Assembly (NCBI GenBank): GCA_963662155.1
Contig: OY759270.1
Span: 56,210,374-56,274,373, forward strand
From: Lamellibrachia columna
Lineage: Eukaryota > Annelida > Polychaeta > Sabellida > Siboglinidae
Length of the DNA stretch: 64,000 bases
Direction of reading: 5' to 3'
The position numbers and the translations under genes were made by a program. The notes beneath the pieces are model-generated. The model did no database searches, was not told the DNA's origin, and saw nothing but the letters and a program-made list of their open reading frames with translations. Below are positions 22,259-34,700 of the stretch, in pieces (within the stretch, counting starts at the first letter, position 1; every line of letters starts with the position of its first letter).

Positions 22259-22987
22259 TGTCGGACGACGCGATAAGTGACATAATACAGACACACTTCA
22301 CGGCTGAAATAGAACGGCACGCGGCAAGTCTACCAGTGTCGTTGAGCCCGATACTCTTGTTCTTGACGTGATGGAACAAATTGCGCCGCTACTGATTAAG
22401 ACGATGGCTGCAGTCATGGGGCACCAGATGTCTAATATGAAACAATTGCTGCACATGAAAGACAAACGAATTAACGCCTTGGAAGAGAGGCTGGACGTTT
22501 TGGAGGCGGAGGCGGACAAGCGAGAACAGTACTCTCGTCGTCCCAACCTCCGCTTCCAGGGCATTCCCGAGACAGAGAGTGAAACGACAAATGAACTCGT
22601 GCTACAGACAGTAAATGAAAAAAAATGGGGATGCAGCTGACTGTTGCGCATCTGGAGCGTAGCCACCGCCTGGGCCCCAAGAAAGACGAGAACGGTCGTC
22701 CTAGGAAGCGTGCAATAATTGTGCGATTCCGGAGTGAGGCGACCCGGGACGAGGTTTTCAAAGCGCGCGCTCAACTGAAGCGGCACAACAGCATTGACAA
22801 AGACAAGGCTATCTTCATAAATGAAGACTTGACCACAAAGCGAGCATCGTTGGCCTATAAGACCAGACTGTTGAAGCGAAAAAAAACAATCGCTGACTGC
22901 TGGACTTATTCCGGAAGAGTACTTATAAAAACAATCAATGGAGTGATCAAAGAAGTCCACGAGACCAAAGACTTGGATAATTTGTAA
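22259..22987 (+). pseudogene. LINE2 ORF1 (RNA-binding protein), frameshifted
   Basis: Pieces: MSDDAISDIIQTHF (22259-), MEQIAPLLIK to REQYSRRPNLRFQGIPE (22368-22640), then HLERSHRLGP, RAIIVRFRSEATRDEVFKAR and INEDLTTKRASLAYKTRLL (22625-22987). This is the coiled-coil plus RRM-like layout of invertebrate LINE ORF1, which binds the LINE RNA. Two frame breaks are visible, one near 22355 and one at a run of eight A at about 22618. Confidence 0.75.
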
Positions 22988-23548
22988 AGATACTCTTTCA
23001 TGCACCATTTGTGAGTTACGTCGAACTTGATGCAGCGTATTCGCGCAGTCCATTGTTAAGTAATAACATTACCATCATTACTGACTAAGTGGCTAATTAA
23101 TACTTATTCCGCAGGTATCTCCTGTATTAAATAATGCATTTGATTTTTCGTGCGATGGGAATTATGCAAACTCATTTGCAGGTTTTTTTTTTTTTTTTTT
23201 TTCCCACTGGTACTGCATATTTATTTTCACATGTATCTATGGGATAACATAACTTGTAATGCAAAATAATTAATTGCAGTGTTCTCATGATATCATACCA
23301 ATGGGAAGACCAGCCTGGATACGTCCGGTCATGATACGTCTCATTTATAATGTTTTTGTTTTTTCTATATATCTCTTTTTTTTGTTTACTCTTATTGTGG
23401 CACAGACATGTATGATGACTGATATAGTAACTTGCTACACAGAATGGAGAATGCCAACTTCGGATCACTATGGGAAAATAAGACTTCGTTTACAGAAGAC
23501 AGTCGATTATTACTGCATATTTTTCAACCATAATTATTCATTTAAAGA

Positions 23549-26500
23549 ATGTTAGATAACGATTCATTTCTCCGGTTTCAAGGAGGTGCAAACGTAAATT
23601 CTTTATTTAATATATTACAGCTAAATGAGGCAACTGATGACGATTTTCAACCAATACATCATTCCTCCTATTATGATCTTGACAACTTTAAATTACTAGC
23701 AGAAAGAAATAACGAACGGTTTAGTATACTAAGTTCAAATATAGAATCTATTAATGCAAAATTCAGAGAAATTGAAGCTTTCTTAGAGGAACTTAACCGG
23801 ATAAACTTTAAATTTAGCTTAATATGTTTTCAGGAATGCTGGCTTTCCGAGAATGATGCTATGGGTCATTTACAACTTGACGGATATCAGTGCATTAAAC
23901 AAGGCAAATCATGTAGTAATAAAGGTGGTCTGGTCATGTATTTAAGCAAAACATTTAGCTACAAAGTAATTTTGTCTCTTAATCAGTATGACAATTGGGA
24001 AGGTCAATTTATTAAAGTAACTGGTGGTGGGCTATCTAAAGATATAACAATTGGTAACATTTACAGGCCCCCAAGAGACCTTAACGAAAATTATAAACAA
24101 TTCCTTTCCGAATTCACACCTATCACTTCATCATTTGACAGAACAAACTCAGATGTTGTTATTGCAGGTGACTTCAATATAAATCTTTTGAAAATAAATG
24201 AAAAAGAAGTATTCGCGGAATTTTTTTATACTTTAATATCATATAGCTTTTACCCCCACATCACACTTCCTACTAGGCTCTCCAAAAATAATGGAACCCT
24301 AATTGATAATTTCTTTTGCAAATTAACTAAATCTACAATGAAGCCTAAATCAGGCATTTTAACTAAACAATTATCAGACCACCAACCATATTTCACTTTT
24401 CTAAATACAGTTTCCCACACAAAACCTTTACCAAGATATATAAAAATTACTGTACAGAACAATATCTGATTTTATACACGAGGTTTTCTCATCAAATGTT
24501 TACAATAAACTCGACCAATCTCCTAATGCAAACCCAAATATAAATTATGATATCCTACATGACGTAATGCAATGTGCAAAAAATAAACATATGCCATATA
24601 AAACAGTTAAACTAAAAAAATACAAACATAAGAAATCCGCCTGGATTACGTTAGGTCTGCTCAAATCCATTCGATACAGAGATAAATTATATAAGACACT
24701 AAAAACTACTCGACCAGAATCACCAAAATACTTTGCAATTCGGATCAACCTGACTACCTATAATACTATCCTTAAAAAAAGCATACGTACTGCTAAACGC
24801 ATACATTACGAATCATGTTTTAACAAATTCAAAAATAACATTAAAAAAACATGGGAAACAATTAATGGTATTCTTTCTAGAACAAACAAAAAGAAAACGT
24901 TCCCCAATGCCTTTATTTATAACGAAAATATTATAGCAGATAAAACGGCAATTGCAAACACATTTAATTCATATTTTACCAATATTGGCCCAAATTTAGC
25001 CAACCAAATACAAAATTCCACAAATAAAACTTTCAGATATTATCTTAATGGAAACCATAACAATGTATTTAATTTTCAACTTATTAATGAAGAAACAATA
25101 TCTAAAACAATAGATGATATGCACCCAAAAGCAAGTTGCGGATTTGACGGTATTTCTTCAAGGCTTCTAAAGTTAATTAAACCTGTTTTGACAAAATCTT
25201 TAACTTTAATCACAAATCAAATATTAACTACGGGTGTCTTCCCCGATAAAATAAAAACTGCCAAAGTAATACCAATTTATAAAAAAGGGGACGAAACCCT
25301 ATTCTGCAACTACAGGCCAATATCAATATTACCTGCAATTTCAAAAGTAATCGAAACAATTATTTATGACCAGCTAAATTCTTTCTTAAAAAGACATAAA
25401 CTTATATACGATAACCAATATGGATTTAGAAAGGAACATTCTACGGAATTTGCCGCTCTTGAATTAATTGACAGGATATTGACACGTATGGATAATAAGG
25501 AAATACCTATAAATATTTACTTGGACCTGTCAAAAGCTTTTGACACTCTGGATCACTCAATATTAATTGATAAGCTAGAGTTTTATGGCGTGGAAGGAGT
25601 AGCTTTAGACCTGTTAAAAAATTATTTAACAAATAGAAAACAGTACGTTGAATTTGAAGACGCCCAATCAGATAGGCTTAATATCTCCACAGGCGTACCT
25701 CAAGGATCAATTCTAGGCCCTTTGTTATTTATAATTTACATAAATGACTTTGCCCAATCCAGTCCAAAATTCAACTTTATTATGTACGCCGATGACACGA
25801 CACTTTCAAGTACCTTAGATTCTTTCGCACAATATGGCAAAAATGAAAATGTAGAATTCTTAATCAACACAGAACTGGACAAAATTAATGAGTGGCTTAA
25901 ATTAAACAAATTATCTCTAAATGTAAATAAATCTAAATATATGATCTTCAAAACGGCTAGAAGAATTAATATGATAAATCCACTAAATATAAAAATAGAT
26001 AATACAAACATTGATAGAGTAGATGAGTTTAATTTCCTAGGGATACGTTTTAATGAACAATTAAACTGGCAAAGCCACATCAAAAAAATTTCAAATAGGT
26101 GCTCCAGAATTATAGGTATCCTAAATAAACTCAAACGATTGTTACCACTTAATATAAAGATTATGTTGTATAACACTTTGATATTGTCACATCTAAACAA
26201 TGGCTTAACGGCCTGGGGCTATCGATGTGATAGAATAAAAAACTTCAAAAGAAAGCCGTCCGAATTATATGTTTAAGCAAATATAATGCTCATACCGATC
26301 CACTGTTCAAAAGTCTTAATTTACTAAAAGTAGAGCACATTCTAAAATTGCAGGAACTAAAATTATATCATAAATTTTCAAACAATAAACTACCTGTCTA
26401 CCTGCAAAACTTACCACTTGATCAAAACAATAGTATTCACAACTTTAATACACGTGGTCAATATAATATACATACGATCAGGGTACATAACGAGTTTGCT

Positions 26501-26677
26501 AAACGAAGTCTTAGGTACAGTTTGCCACATACCATAAATAATGCACCTGATTTATTAAAAGACAAGGTCACCACTCACAGTTTACACGGTTTCTCAAATT
26601 ATATCAAACTTTATTATCTGAATACATACATTGAACAATGTGCAATCCAAAATTGTTATATATGTCAACATGACTGA
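23549..26677 (+). pseudogene. LINE2 ORF2: APE-type endonuclease plus reverse transcriptase, two frameshifts
   Basis: Endonuclease part (23549-24469): ILSSNIESINAKF, ICFQECWLSE, GNIYRPPRDL, VIAGDFNINLL, QLSDHQPYF. The frame shifts by one near 24460. The reverse transcriptase (24567-26276) has FDGISSRLLK, YKKGDETLFCNYRPIS, YLDLSKAFDTLDHS, STGVPQGSILGPLLFIIYIN and the YADD box. A second shift at the A-run near 26235 leads into the C-terminal part (to the stop at 26677). Otherwise the frames are clean, so the breaks are recent or sequencing errors. Confidence 0.88.
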
Positions 26678-27756
26678 CTATATATCCGTTCCTCCTTGGT
26701 TAAAAAAAATCACTGTTTGTATATCTGGTTATAGGAATATAATTGGCATTTGTAATATACCGGCATATCTATATTAATATCTATATTAATTTTGTTCATC
26801 CAGTAATTATGCATTAATATTTATAGGTATTGTTTTTTTTTGTTTTTTTTTTATTATTATTATTATTTTTTTTTTTTTTATTAATAACGGGTGATATTAA
26901 TTGACAGGGTGGCTCCTACGTTAGCGATTAATTTTTAGTCTTAGTAGGAGTCTCCCGTCCCTTATATGACATTATCTTTTATTTTCAGACCGTACTCTAT
27001 ATTCTTACCACTTCGTTTTCTTATGTCGACATAGATGTAATATATTGTATGGTTTTTGTATTGAATACTCTGTTTTGTTGTTTTTGGGACGAATAAATAT
27101 TTCCTGTTCCTGTTCCTGTTCCTGTTCCTGTTCCTGTTCCTGTCTTTGTATAGTAATAATTTATAATGAAAACACCTGTTGTTGTGCAAGTAATTAAGGC
27201 ATCGTAACGGCCATCGTTCACACTGGACCTAAGTCTGGTGAGTTGGTGTATGCCGTTGTGTAGTTGGTGGCAGAATCCCGTTAGAGAGTCTTGTGACGGA
27301 GTCTGCTGTTGTAGACAATGCACTACCTGATTTGAGAAGTTATTATAAGTCTCGATAGAAATCCAGTCTGGATTAACTTGCTGGACCATAACATGACATT
27401 GTATTCGTGTTACAATAGTGTACGTTGATTTGCACCACCACGGGAAACAACAGGCGCATTGTATCGGCCAGACATGCGATTGGTGGATTTAACAGCTCCG
27501 CGGGAGGTGCCGCTATTGGTTGACTTGATACCCCGCGGTCATTTAGCGACCCGTCGTAATTCGATTTGAGACCCGTCGCATTTATTTGAGACGCGACATA
27601 ATTCGACTTGATACCCGGCGCCATTTAGCGCCCCGTCGCAATTCGATTTGCGAAGGGTCTTAAATAGAATTACGACGGTCGCAAATATTTACGTCATGCC
27701 GTAAATATAATTGCGACGCGAGGGTATTCCGTGTTGTTGACGGGCCTGTGCTTCCA

Positions 27757-28622
27757 TAAGTCTCGCTATCCGACTCTCGCTCGGCTTCGTGAATCCGCCG
27801 AGAAGAGAGTCTGGCAGCAGAGGCGTGCTCTCGTTGTTACCCACTGTCACCACTCCTTTTTGTGCACGCGTTCCCGAGAAGCGCTAGCAGCCAATCAGCG
27901 TCATTATCGAGATGCTACACTAAACATTTGTTGGCCTGATTTAGCTTTTTAGTTGTGTCAGTATAATCAAAGTTGAAAATTAATTAAAATTGCATCGTAT
28001 CAACTGATAGTTAACTCTTATTTTATGAATTAGTCGAATGTCCGGATGACATTGTAATTAGGTAATTATGTATGCGCCCAGAATCTGGGCGCAAACATAA
28101 TTTCCGTCAGAATGAAAATCCAACTCCCATTTTCCCATAGACGACCATTATAACGTTCTTATGCCTCAATGGAAAATCTGTCCTACAATTTTCTTAATTT
28201 TTTTACAGACCCACTAATTTAAGACACCTGCTGTATGAAATTCGTGAAAATTGACTACCTCCTTTTCCCACAAATTGCTTCAACGCCTGACCCCCTGCAT
28301 TTCTGCCATGAAATTCCCTGGTTTCCAAAATATGAGTACATCCTGCCTAACGGCCACTGTGTCCTTACGCAACAGGTATACCAACTGACAAATTCCAAAG
28401 CTCAGGAGCAATGGCGGATGGAGTCTGACTGTGGCTATCCAGGCGAAGATGTGTGCGACAAACGGTGGCGCCACCGCGTGGAGCCTGGATAATCGAGGCT
28501 AGACCGAAGCGGGACATTTTCTGGAAACCGAATGCGCGGTTTTTGTGAACTTTTGACCAGTGACACATTTCAAGATGGATACGTTATGCATATGACTGGA
28601 ACCATTTAGGTTTCAGCCGAAT
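27757..28622 (+). promoter_or_regulatory. PEX7 5' flank, likely promoter side of a head-to-head pair
   Basis: Between the transposon block and the PEX7 start. It probably contains PEX7 5' UTR and promoter, but I see no clear TATA box or named motif. An in-frame TGA at 28593-28595 limits the PEX7 start. The open frame at 28235-28492 is unrecognised and not called. Confidence 0.3.
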
Positions 28623-28731
28623 ATGGAAGCAGTATTTAGAACAAAATCGCAGCACGGCTATGCTGTAGAGTTTTCCCCATATTTCGCCCACCGTTTGGCC
28701 TGTGCTACGTCAGCGTACTTCGGCATAGCGG
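28623..28731 (+). CDS. PEX7: PEX7 exon 1
   Basis: Residues 1-37: [10 protein letters not shown], then [20 protein letters not shown] and AYFGIAG. The donor is GTATAG; it ends in phase 1. The exon is too short and GC-rich to stand out as an ORF and was found by its family motif. Confidence 0.93.
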
Positions 28732-31700
28732 GTATAGTTACATAACAATACTTTTTATTACCGTCATTTATAATGTCAACAGTTTTCGGCTTGGCGACCA
28801 TCCGTGGTATTTTTGAAATTTCGTTTTTAACTTCTGACGACCCCCTATTTCCTCCTAGAATCTTTCAGTGTTTTGACTTTAACTTTTTGTCTGAGTCTGA
28901 GTCTGAGAAGACTGTGTGTGTTTGTGACTGTCGTGATTGTCAAGCCTTCAAATCATTCAAATTTCAAAGACTCAAAATGGCCAGTTTATCTACTTCAAGT
29001 GCATGCAAAACAACTTGAGGAAAGTGTTTTTTAATAAATAACTTGCCATTAAAGAAAAATGCCATTGCCATTGGACATATTTCTGCTAGTATATACTTAC
29101 TAATGTTACTTTATGTTCATAGAGCATAGTGACATAAAGAGAGATGTGCGGGAGTGTAGTGGTTAGCACATCTGCTTTACATGACAGAGTTCTGAGTTGA
29201 AGACCCGGGCATGTGTATTTTTGATGTATTTTTGATGTAAAAACCTAGCTTTCAGCATTGGAGACTGTATCTCGGATGATCATGTTAATGTCGGTCCCGT
29301 CTCATTTAATTGGGGACGTAAAAGAACCATTGAGGACGACATGCACCCTGGCAGTGACCACCCTCAATGCCAGCATGTAAAGTCGGCTTAGCGATAATGT
29401 TCTGAAACAGGCTGACTAGTTGAATGAGACCTCAAAACACCAGACAATTGTAGTAACCACAACATACAGACTAATCAGTTAACAGAACATTGCTGAGTGC
29501 TGGAAACAGCTAGAACTAGAACAAAGCTGAGCAGCTGGTACATTAACTACTGGTGTCACATGTTTGCTTTTTTATTCAAACTTCTTTTTTAATTTCTTGT
29601 CTCTGTTGATACTCCTCAACTGAACAGTCACTGATTGCTTTCGGTTCACAACATTTAGTTTTTATGAGGTCTAATGCAGCTTTGTATTCAAATGATACAG
29701 TTGAATCCCTCAAAGCAGCCACGTCTTGAACACTGCCACTGTATCGCAGTCTGTTAGACTCGAAAAGCATACTTAACCTTGTATTCCTAGAAAAGTACAC
29801 CTGCAGGCATCACTGAGCATGAAACCATTCTTTCTGACACTAACGTCAGCTTATCTTCTGTTAAATAATAAATGTAATGGCACTATGCATGATGCTAAAG
29901 GCGTAATGTCTCCTATTATTTGTACACATTAACTACACACCTATGGATAAAATTTAATACATTGTATTCATAATGTTCCCCTATATAACACATTATTAGT
30001 ACTACATGTAAATTATTGTTTAATGACTTGGGGGTTCCACTGTCAAAGAATTCGTCAACTTCAGAAAAGGGCTATATGAATAATAATGTTGAGTAATTTC
30101 AATTCACATACTGACCCGCTATTTAAAAAACTAAACTTACTAAAAGTGAATGATATGTTAGCCCTTCAAAAATTAACATTTTATTTAAAATTTATACATA
30201 ATAAATTACTTACATACCTACAACATTGGCAGATAGCAACAGACACCAAGATACATGGTCATAATACACGCAACCAAAATAACATTCACATTTATGGTAC
30301 AAACATACATTTGCAAAACAGTGTTTTAAATACAGTTTACCAAATACTATCAACAATACCTCTAAAAGTGTGAAAAACAAACTTTATACACACAGTTTAC
30401 AGGATTTCATAAATTATACAAAGTACCATATCATTCAGAATTACAAAAACATGCACAATCATCAACTTTTATACCTGTACATATATATTATATGCAATCA
30501 ACAATAATGTTAGCTACACTCAAACACTATAATTACATTTTCATATTCTCACTTCACTACATACTATGAACATACATCACAGCTGTATAATAAAACACAA
30601 CAATCCAGGTTTTCATTGACGGTGGACTACTACATTTTAACGTTGATACTTTTATATATATATTCTTTTCTTTCTTCAGAAACTAAAATAAAAGAATACA
30701 ACAAGTAGCTCATACGGTAGCAACTTTTAATAAGTCTGTGGGAGTCTCCATGATCCTCTCTGTATACTGTCATATTTTATAACGTACAATCATATACTGA
30801 TATATTATTATTGAATGCGTGTACAGTTAAGATTAAATAAATTTCTGATACTGTGGTGTCAGATGTTTTAGTATTCAATAGTCACAAGGTGGCAGCACAT
30901 GATGTGGCTGCTTTTTGTAGTAGTAGTAGCCTGAATTCACTGTAATGAAATTTTAAAGGTCTGAAATCCATTTGACCCTCCCCCAAAAAGTTGGGGGGAG
31001 GGTTTTTAAAATTTTTTAAATTATCCGACTAACAGCTACGCCAGCAGCAAAATCCCGTGCTCTGATCACAGTCAGCTATAACATGAGATTTATTCATTAT
31101 TCAAAATAACTAGCAGGAATTTTGCAATTTGATATATTCATAATATATAAAGTATAATATGTCAAATATGCATCAAACAAATGGTAAAATGAATAATTTT
31201 ATGTCATTTATTAAGTCACATAAAAACACATTTTAGCTAAATTTTGACAATATTCAATATTGTGTATTGTATATTGATATCAAAACCAAAATTTGATCCA
31301 CAAGGAGTAATGTCATTTAAATAAAAGTTGGCCAAATGATTAATTTATTAGTCATTTCAATATACATAAAAATAATTCATGAAGTGTCGTGCAAAATAAA
31401 CAACAAAGTTTTTTGAAAGTAGTCCAGCAGCCAAAGGGAATTTATTGATATAACCCCTTTTTGCCTGATATAGGTTTATCTTTGTTGATTATTCATCTCT
31501 AGCATGTATAACATGATATCCAGGGGGTGTGGAGTTCTCATCCTTGAGCATTAAACAAAAAATAAAATCCAAAATGACCACCAAAATCAACTTTTTATCA
31601 TATCTTCGCAACCAGACAAGATACAGACGTGATTGAAATGTTATTTTATATGTTTCCAGACAAGGAATTCGATTCCACCATAATTTATATGAAAAAAGTA

Positions 31701-34700
31701 AAGAAAACAAGATGGCGACCATAAGTATGCTACAAATGGTTGCTGACTATGCGAAAAAAGACTATACTTCATGTTCCGCGAGCAAAAAACATAAAATCAT
31801 GACAAAATAAATTTTCTATGTGTTATCATAGAGGATAATTACATAAGATCAGCATTTCGTGAAATTCTTACCTTTCAAAGCATCAGTCCTCTTCATCATG
31901 TAGGACGTACTTGCCGCTCTCATTTTGGCAGGCCTGACCACCCTGGCATGCGCAAAATGGTGTGCATGCCATGTCAGAGCTGTTGCAGCTGCACTTGTTC
32001 GTGCTACATGGCATTTCACTCTGACATGAGCACTTGATCAGCTTTAGCAACCCAGTTGGGGCTAAAGAGGTGTCTTGGTTGACAGTAGCGCAGTACTCCC
32101 CTCCTCCTGTGACCAACCGTAAGATGTAGGGTCTAGTACAGCTGGGTTGGGATCCAAAGCCTGAAGCCAAATTGCTACTTGCAGATGGGCTCTTTGCTGA
32201 CCATAGCAAGCCAACATGAAGTGTGTGGCCTGGTCCACTACTTTTGAAAACAGTGGTCCGCCTGTGTTTCCAAGTAAATTGAGAGAACGTTGGCTGGTTG
32301 TCTCAGAACTTTCAGAGCTGCAACCTTGCCAACGCCAAAGTATGACGCCACAGTATCACAACCTGTGAGACCGTGAACAGCTAGTAGATCTGGGACGATG
32401 GAACTGTGCTCTTCTGCATCTGCGTTGATATCTACGACACTTTGTCCTTGAATTGTCGAAACCATTAGAACTTTGCAGGATATACTGCTCTGGTGACAGA
32501 AATACAACAAGAGAACAAAGATGTCGGTGTCATCTACAACGACCAGGACGGTACCATCCTCTACGCATGAAACTTGTTGCACAAACAGAGTGTCTCCCTC
32601 CTCCTGCATTGTAGCCATGTCTTGACGTTTGTTTACTCAACCATTTGCGATTTCTACAGGAACCAAGTCTCTGTCAGTGACGACTAATTTATGCTTTTGA
32701 AAGTCAGCCATGTGCGAAACCAAATCCTAGATGATGAGAGCAATCAATTGACCTTTGTTTGTGGTGATGGTTCGGACGACTTTTTGTGATGGCAGGCGAG
32801 CTGTGCAACATAATGTGTAGACCTTGCTTGTTCCTTTGTCCCTGCCGCGTTGGGTTGCCTCCTTAATACTGCCCTCAATGTATCTGTCGAACATCAGATA
32901 GGCGTCACTTTTCGCCAAGTGACCATGTAGTTAAAACCGGACAAGGTAGTCGTGTACAGTGCCAGATGTTGGCCAAGGCACTACCCAGAGGACAGTGCAC
33001 CCATCGAGGAACGATGCCTGCACATCTTGTTCGGCCGTCTTGACACTTCCACGTTAAGCGCATTCTTGAGATTGGATTTCATTTTGGCATCCCTCATATT
33101 TCCATTTTCATCGAACATAGACGTAGAGATAGGTGATAGCCCATTAGCGTGGTTGTGTCAAGATCGCGTACGCTAGACCGCAAGCCCATGGCTCTTGCAT
33201 AGATGGTTTCCGTGTCAAACACTTTAGCATCTCTGACTTTAATGTGTTTCCTGGATAAAGCCCTGGTGGTCACAATTCTTGGTATTGAATCATGAAAGAC
33301 TCCATTTGTGTTTTTTCCCCAACAATTGCACCTTGTCGACATTGACCGAGGAGTGATTCGCAATTTGCCCAGTGACAATGTTCATCAGCCCATCTGGTTG
33401 CTCACAGGAGGAGGGGAGTACTGCGCTAAGTCCAACTACTGTCCCCCCAGACACCTCGCTAGCCCCAACTGGGTTGCTAAAGCTGCTCAAGTGCTCATGT
33501 CGGAGTGAAATGCCACGTAGCACAAACAAGTGCAGCTGCAACAGCTCTGACAAGGCATGCACACCATTTTGCGCATGCCAGGGTGGACAGGCCCACCAAA
33601 ATGAGAGCGGCAAGTACGTCCTACATGATGAAGAGGACTGATGCTTAGAAAGGTAAGAATTTCACGAAATGCTGATCTTATGTAATTCTCCTCATCTGAT
33701 AACACATGGAAAATTTATTTTGTCATGTTCTTATGTTTTTTGTTCGCGGAACATGAAATATAGTCTTTTTGTTTTCTTTACATGTTTTCATATCAGTTAT
33801 GGTGGAATCGCATTCCTCATGTCTGAAAACATATAAAATAACATTTTAATCATGTCTGTATCTTGTCTGGTTGCGAAGATATGATAAAAAGTTGATTTTG
33901 GTGGCCATTTTTTATTTTTTTCAAAATGCTCAAGGGTGAGAACTCCACACCCCTGGATGTCATTATATACATGCTAGAGATGAATAATCAACAAAGAAAA
34001 AAATATATCAGGCAAAAAAGGGTTACCCCCCTCGGCTACTGAGGGGGCAGCCGTGGCCTAGTGGTTAAGGTGTTGGACTCTAAATTCAAGGGTTCATTTA
34101 CCCTACTTTGCCTCAGTCTACTCAGCTGTAAATGAGTACAAACACTGTTTGGAAGGTACTTGCGATGGACTAGTGTCCCGTCCAGGAGAGTCAGTATAAC
34201 TGCACTCTAAGTTGCTTCGCATTATAGAAACCAGGTTTAAGCACTGGCCATATAAGCCTTCATGGCTTCCTAAGGCGTAATGCCTGGGGGATGACTTTAC
34301 CTTACCCCTCGGCTGCTGGACTAAAGAGGCTGCCACTTGAAATAACGTTTAATTATAATTTGTCATTAATGTTCTTTTATCAATAAAGCTATCATTTGTG
34401 GTAGTTTCAATTGATGGTATAATTTTTGTGTTGATGTCCAGATGTTAACAATCATTACTACATGTTAGTAGTGTGTGCAGACCAGTGCACAGTTAGGTTA
34501 ATTTAGTGTTAGGGTTAGCCCTAACCCTACATGTTAGTAGTGTGTGCAGACCAGTGCACAGTTAGGTTAATTTAGTGTTAGGGTTAGCCCTACCCTACAT
34601 GTTAGTAGTGTGTGCAGACCAGTGCACAGTTAGGTTAATTTAGTGTTAGGGTTAACCCTAACCCTACATGTTAGTAGTGTGTGCAGACCAGTGCACAGTT

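Larger units (their letters stand above)
22140..27143 (+). mobile_element. LINE2: near-full-length jockey/CR1-group retrotransposon, frameshifted
   Basis: Order: 5' leader, ORF1 (about 22259-22987), poly-T run at 23180, ORF2 endonuclease and reverse transcriptase (23549-26677), 3' UTR with AATAAA at 27092, and a 3' tail of seven TTCCTG units (27101-27143). A hexamer tail instead of poly(A) fits CR1/L2/jockey-like elements. The 5' end is approximate. Confidence 0.8.
16701..27756. mobile_element. TIR DNA element with TA flanks, host of three nested transposons
   Basis: Left terminal inverted repeat 16735-17044 continues at 18822-19002; right repeat 27354-27756. Ends read TA|TGGAAGCA... and ...TGCTTCCA|TA, consistent with a 2-bp TA target duplication. 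The left tip has a second ~34-bp copy of the end (16699-16732). The repeats are rich in GACGGGTCTCAAAT-like subrepeats. No transposase of its own is visible: the interior is almost all inserted LINE1, MULE and LINE2. The superfamily is unknown; TA flanks fit several, including Tc1/mariner-like elements. Confidence 0.75.
31422..34321. mobile_element. Foldback DNA element with ~0.6-kb inverted arms and TA flanks
   Basis: Ends read TA|GTCCAGCAGCC (31420) and GGCTGCTGGAC|TA (to 34323). The left arm (31422 to about 32120) and right arm (about 33390 to 34321, minus the SINE) are inverted copies at high but imperfect identity. The spacer carries a decayed minus-strand gene whose 3' part lies in the arms, so the C-terminal code is present twice in opposite directions. 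The superfamily is unknown. Confidence 0.8.

Noticed and set aside
22298..23053. 251-residue minus-strand ORF
   Set aside because: Antisense shadow of LINE2 ORF1, which has the recognisable motifs on the plus strand.
28235..28492. 85-residue ORF upstream of PEX7
   Set aside because: No recognisable motif, lies in the 5' flank and is short; could be an upstream transcript but nothing supports it.
30975..31002. C/G-rich hairpin followed by T-run, terminator-like
   Set aside because: Looks like a bacterial terminator, but this is an intron of an animal gene and no transcript ends here by any other evidence.
34042..34110. A free-standing tRNA gene
   Set aside because: A and B boxes are present but the cloverleaf is degenerate and is followed by a SINE body with target duplications.
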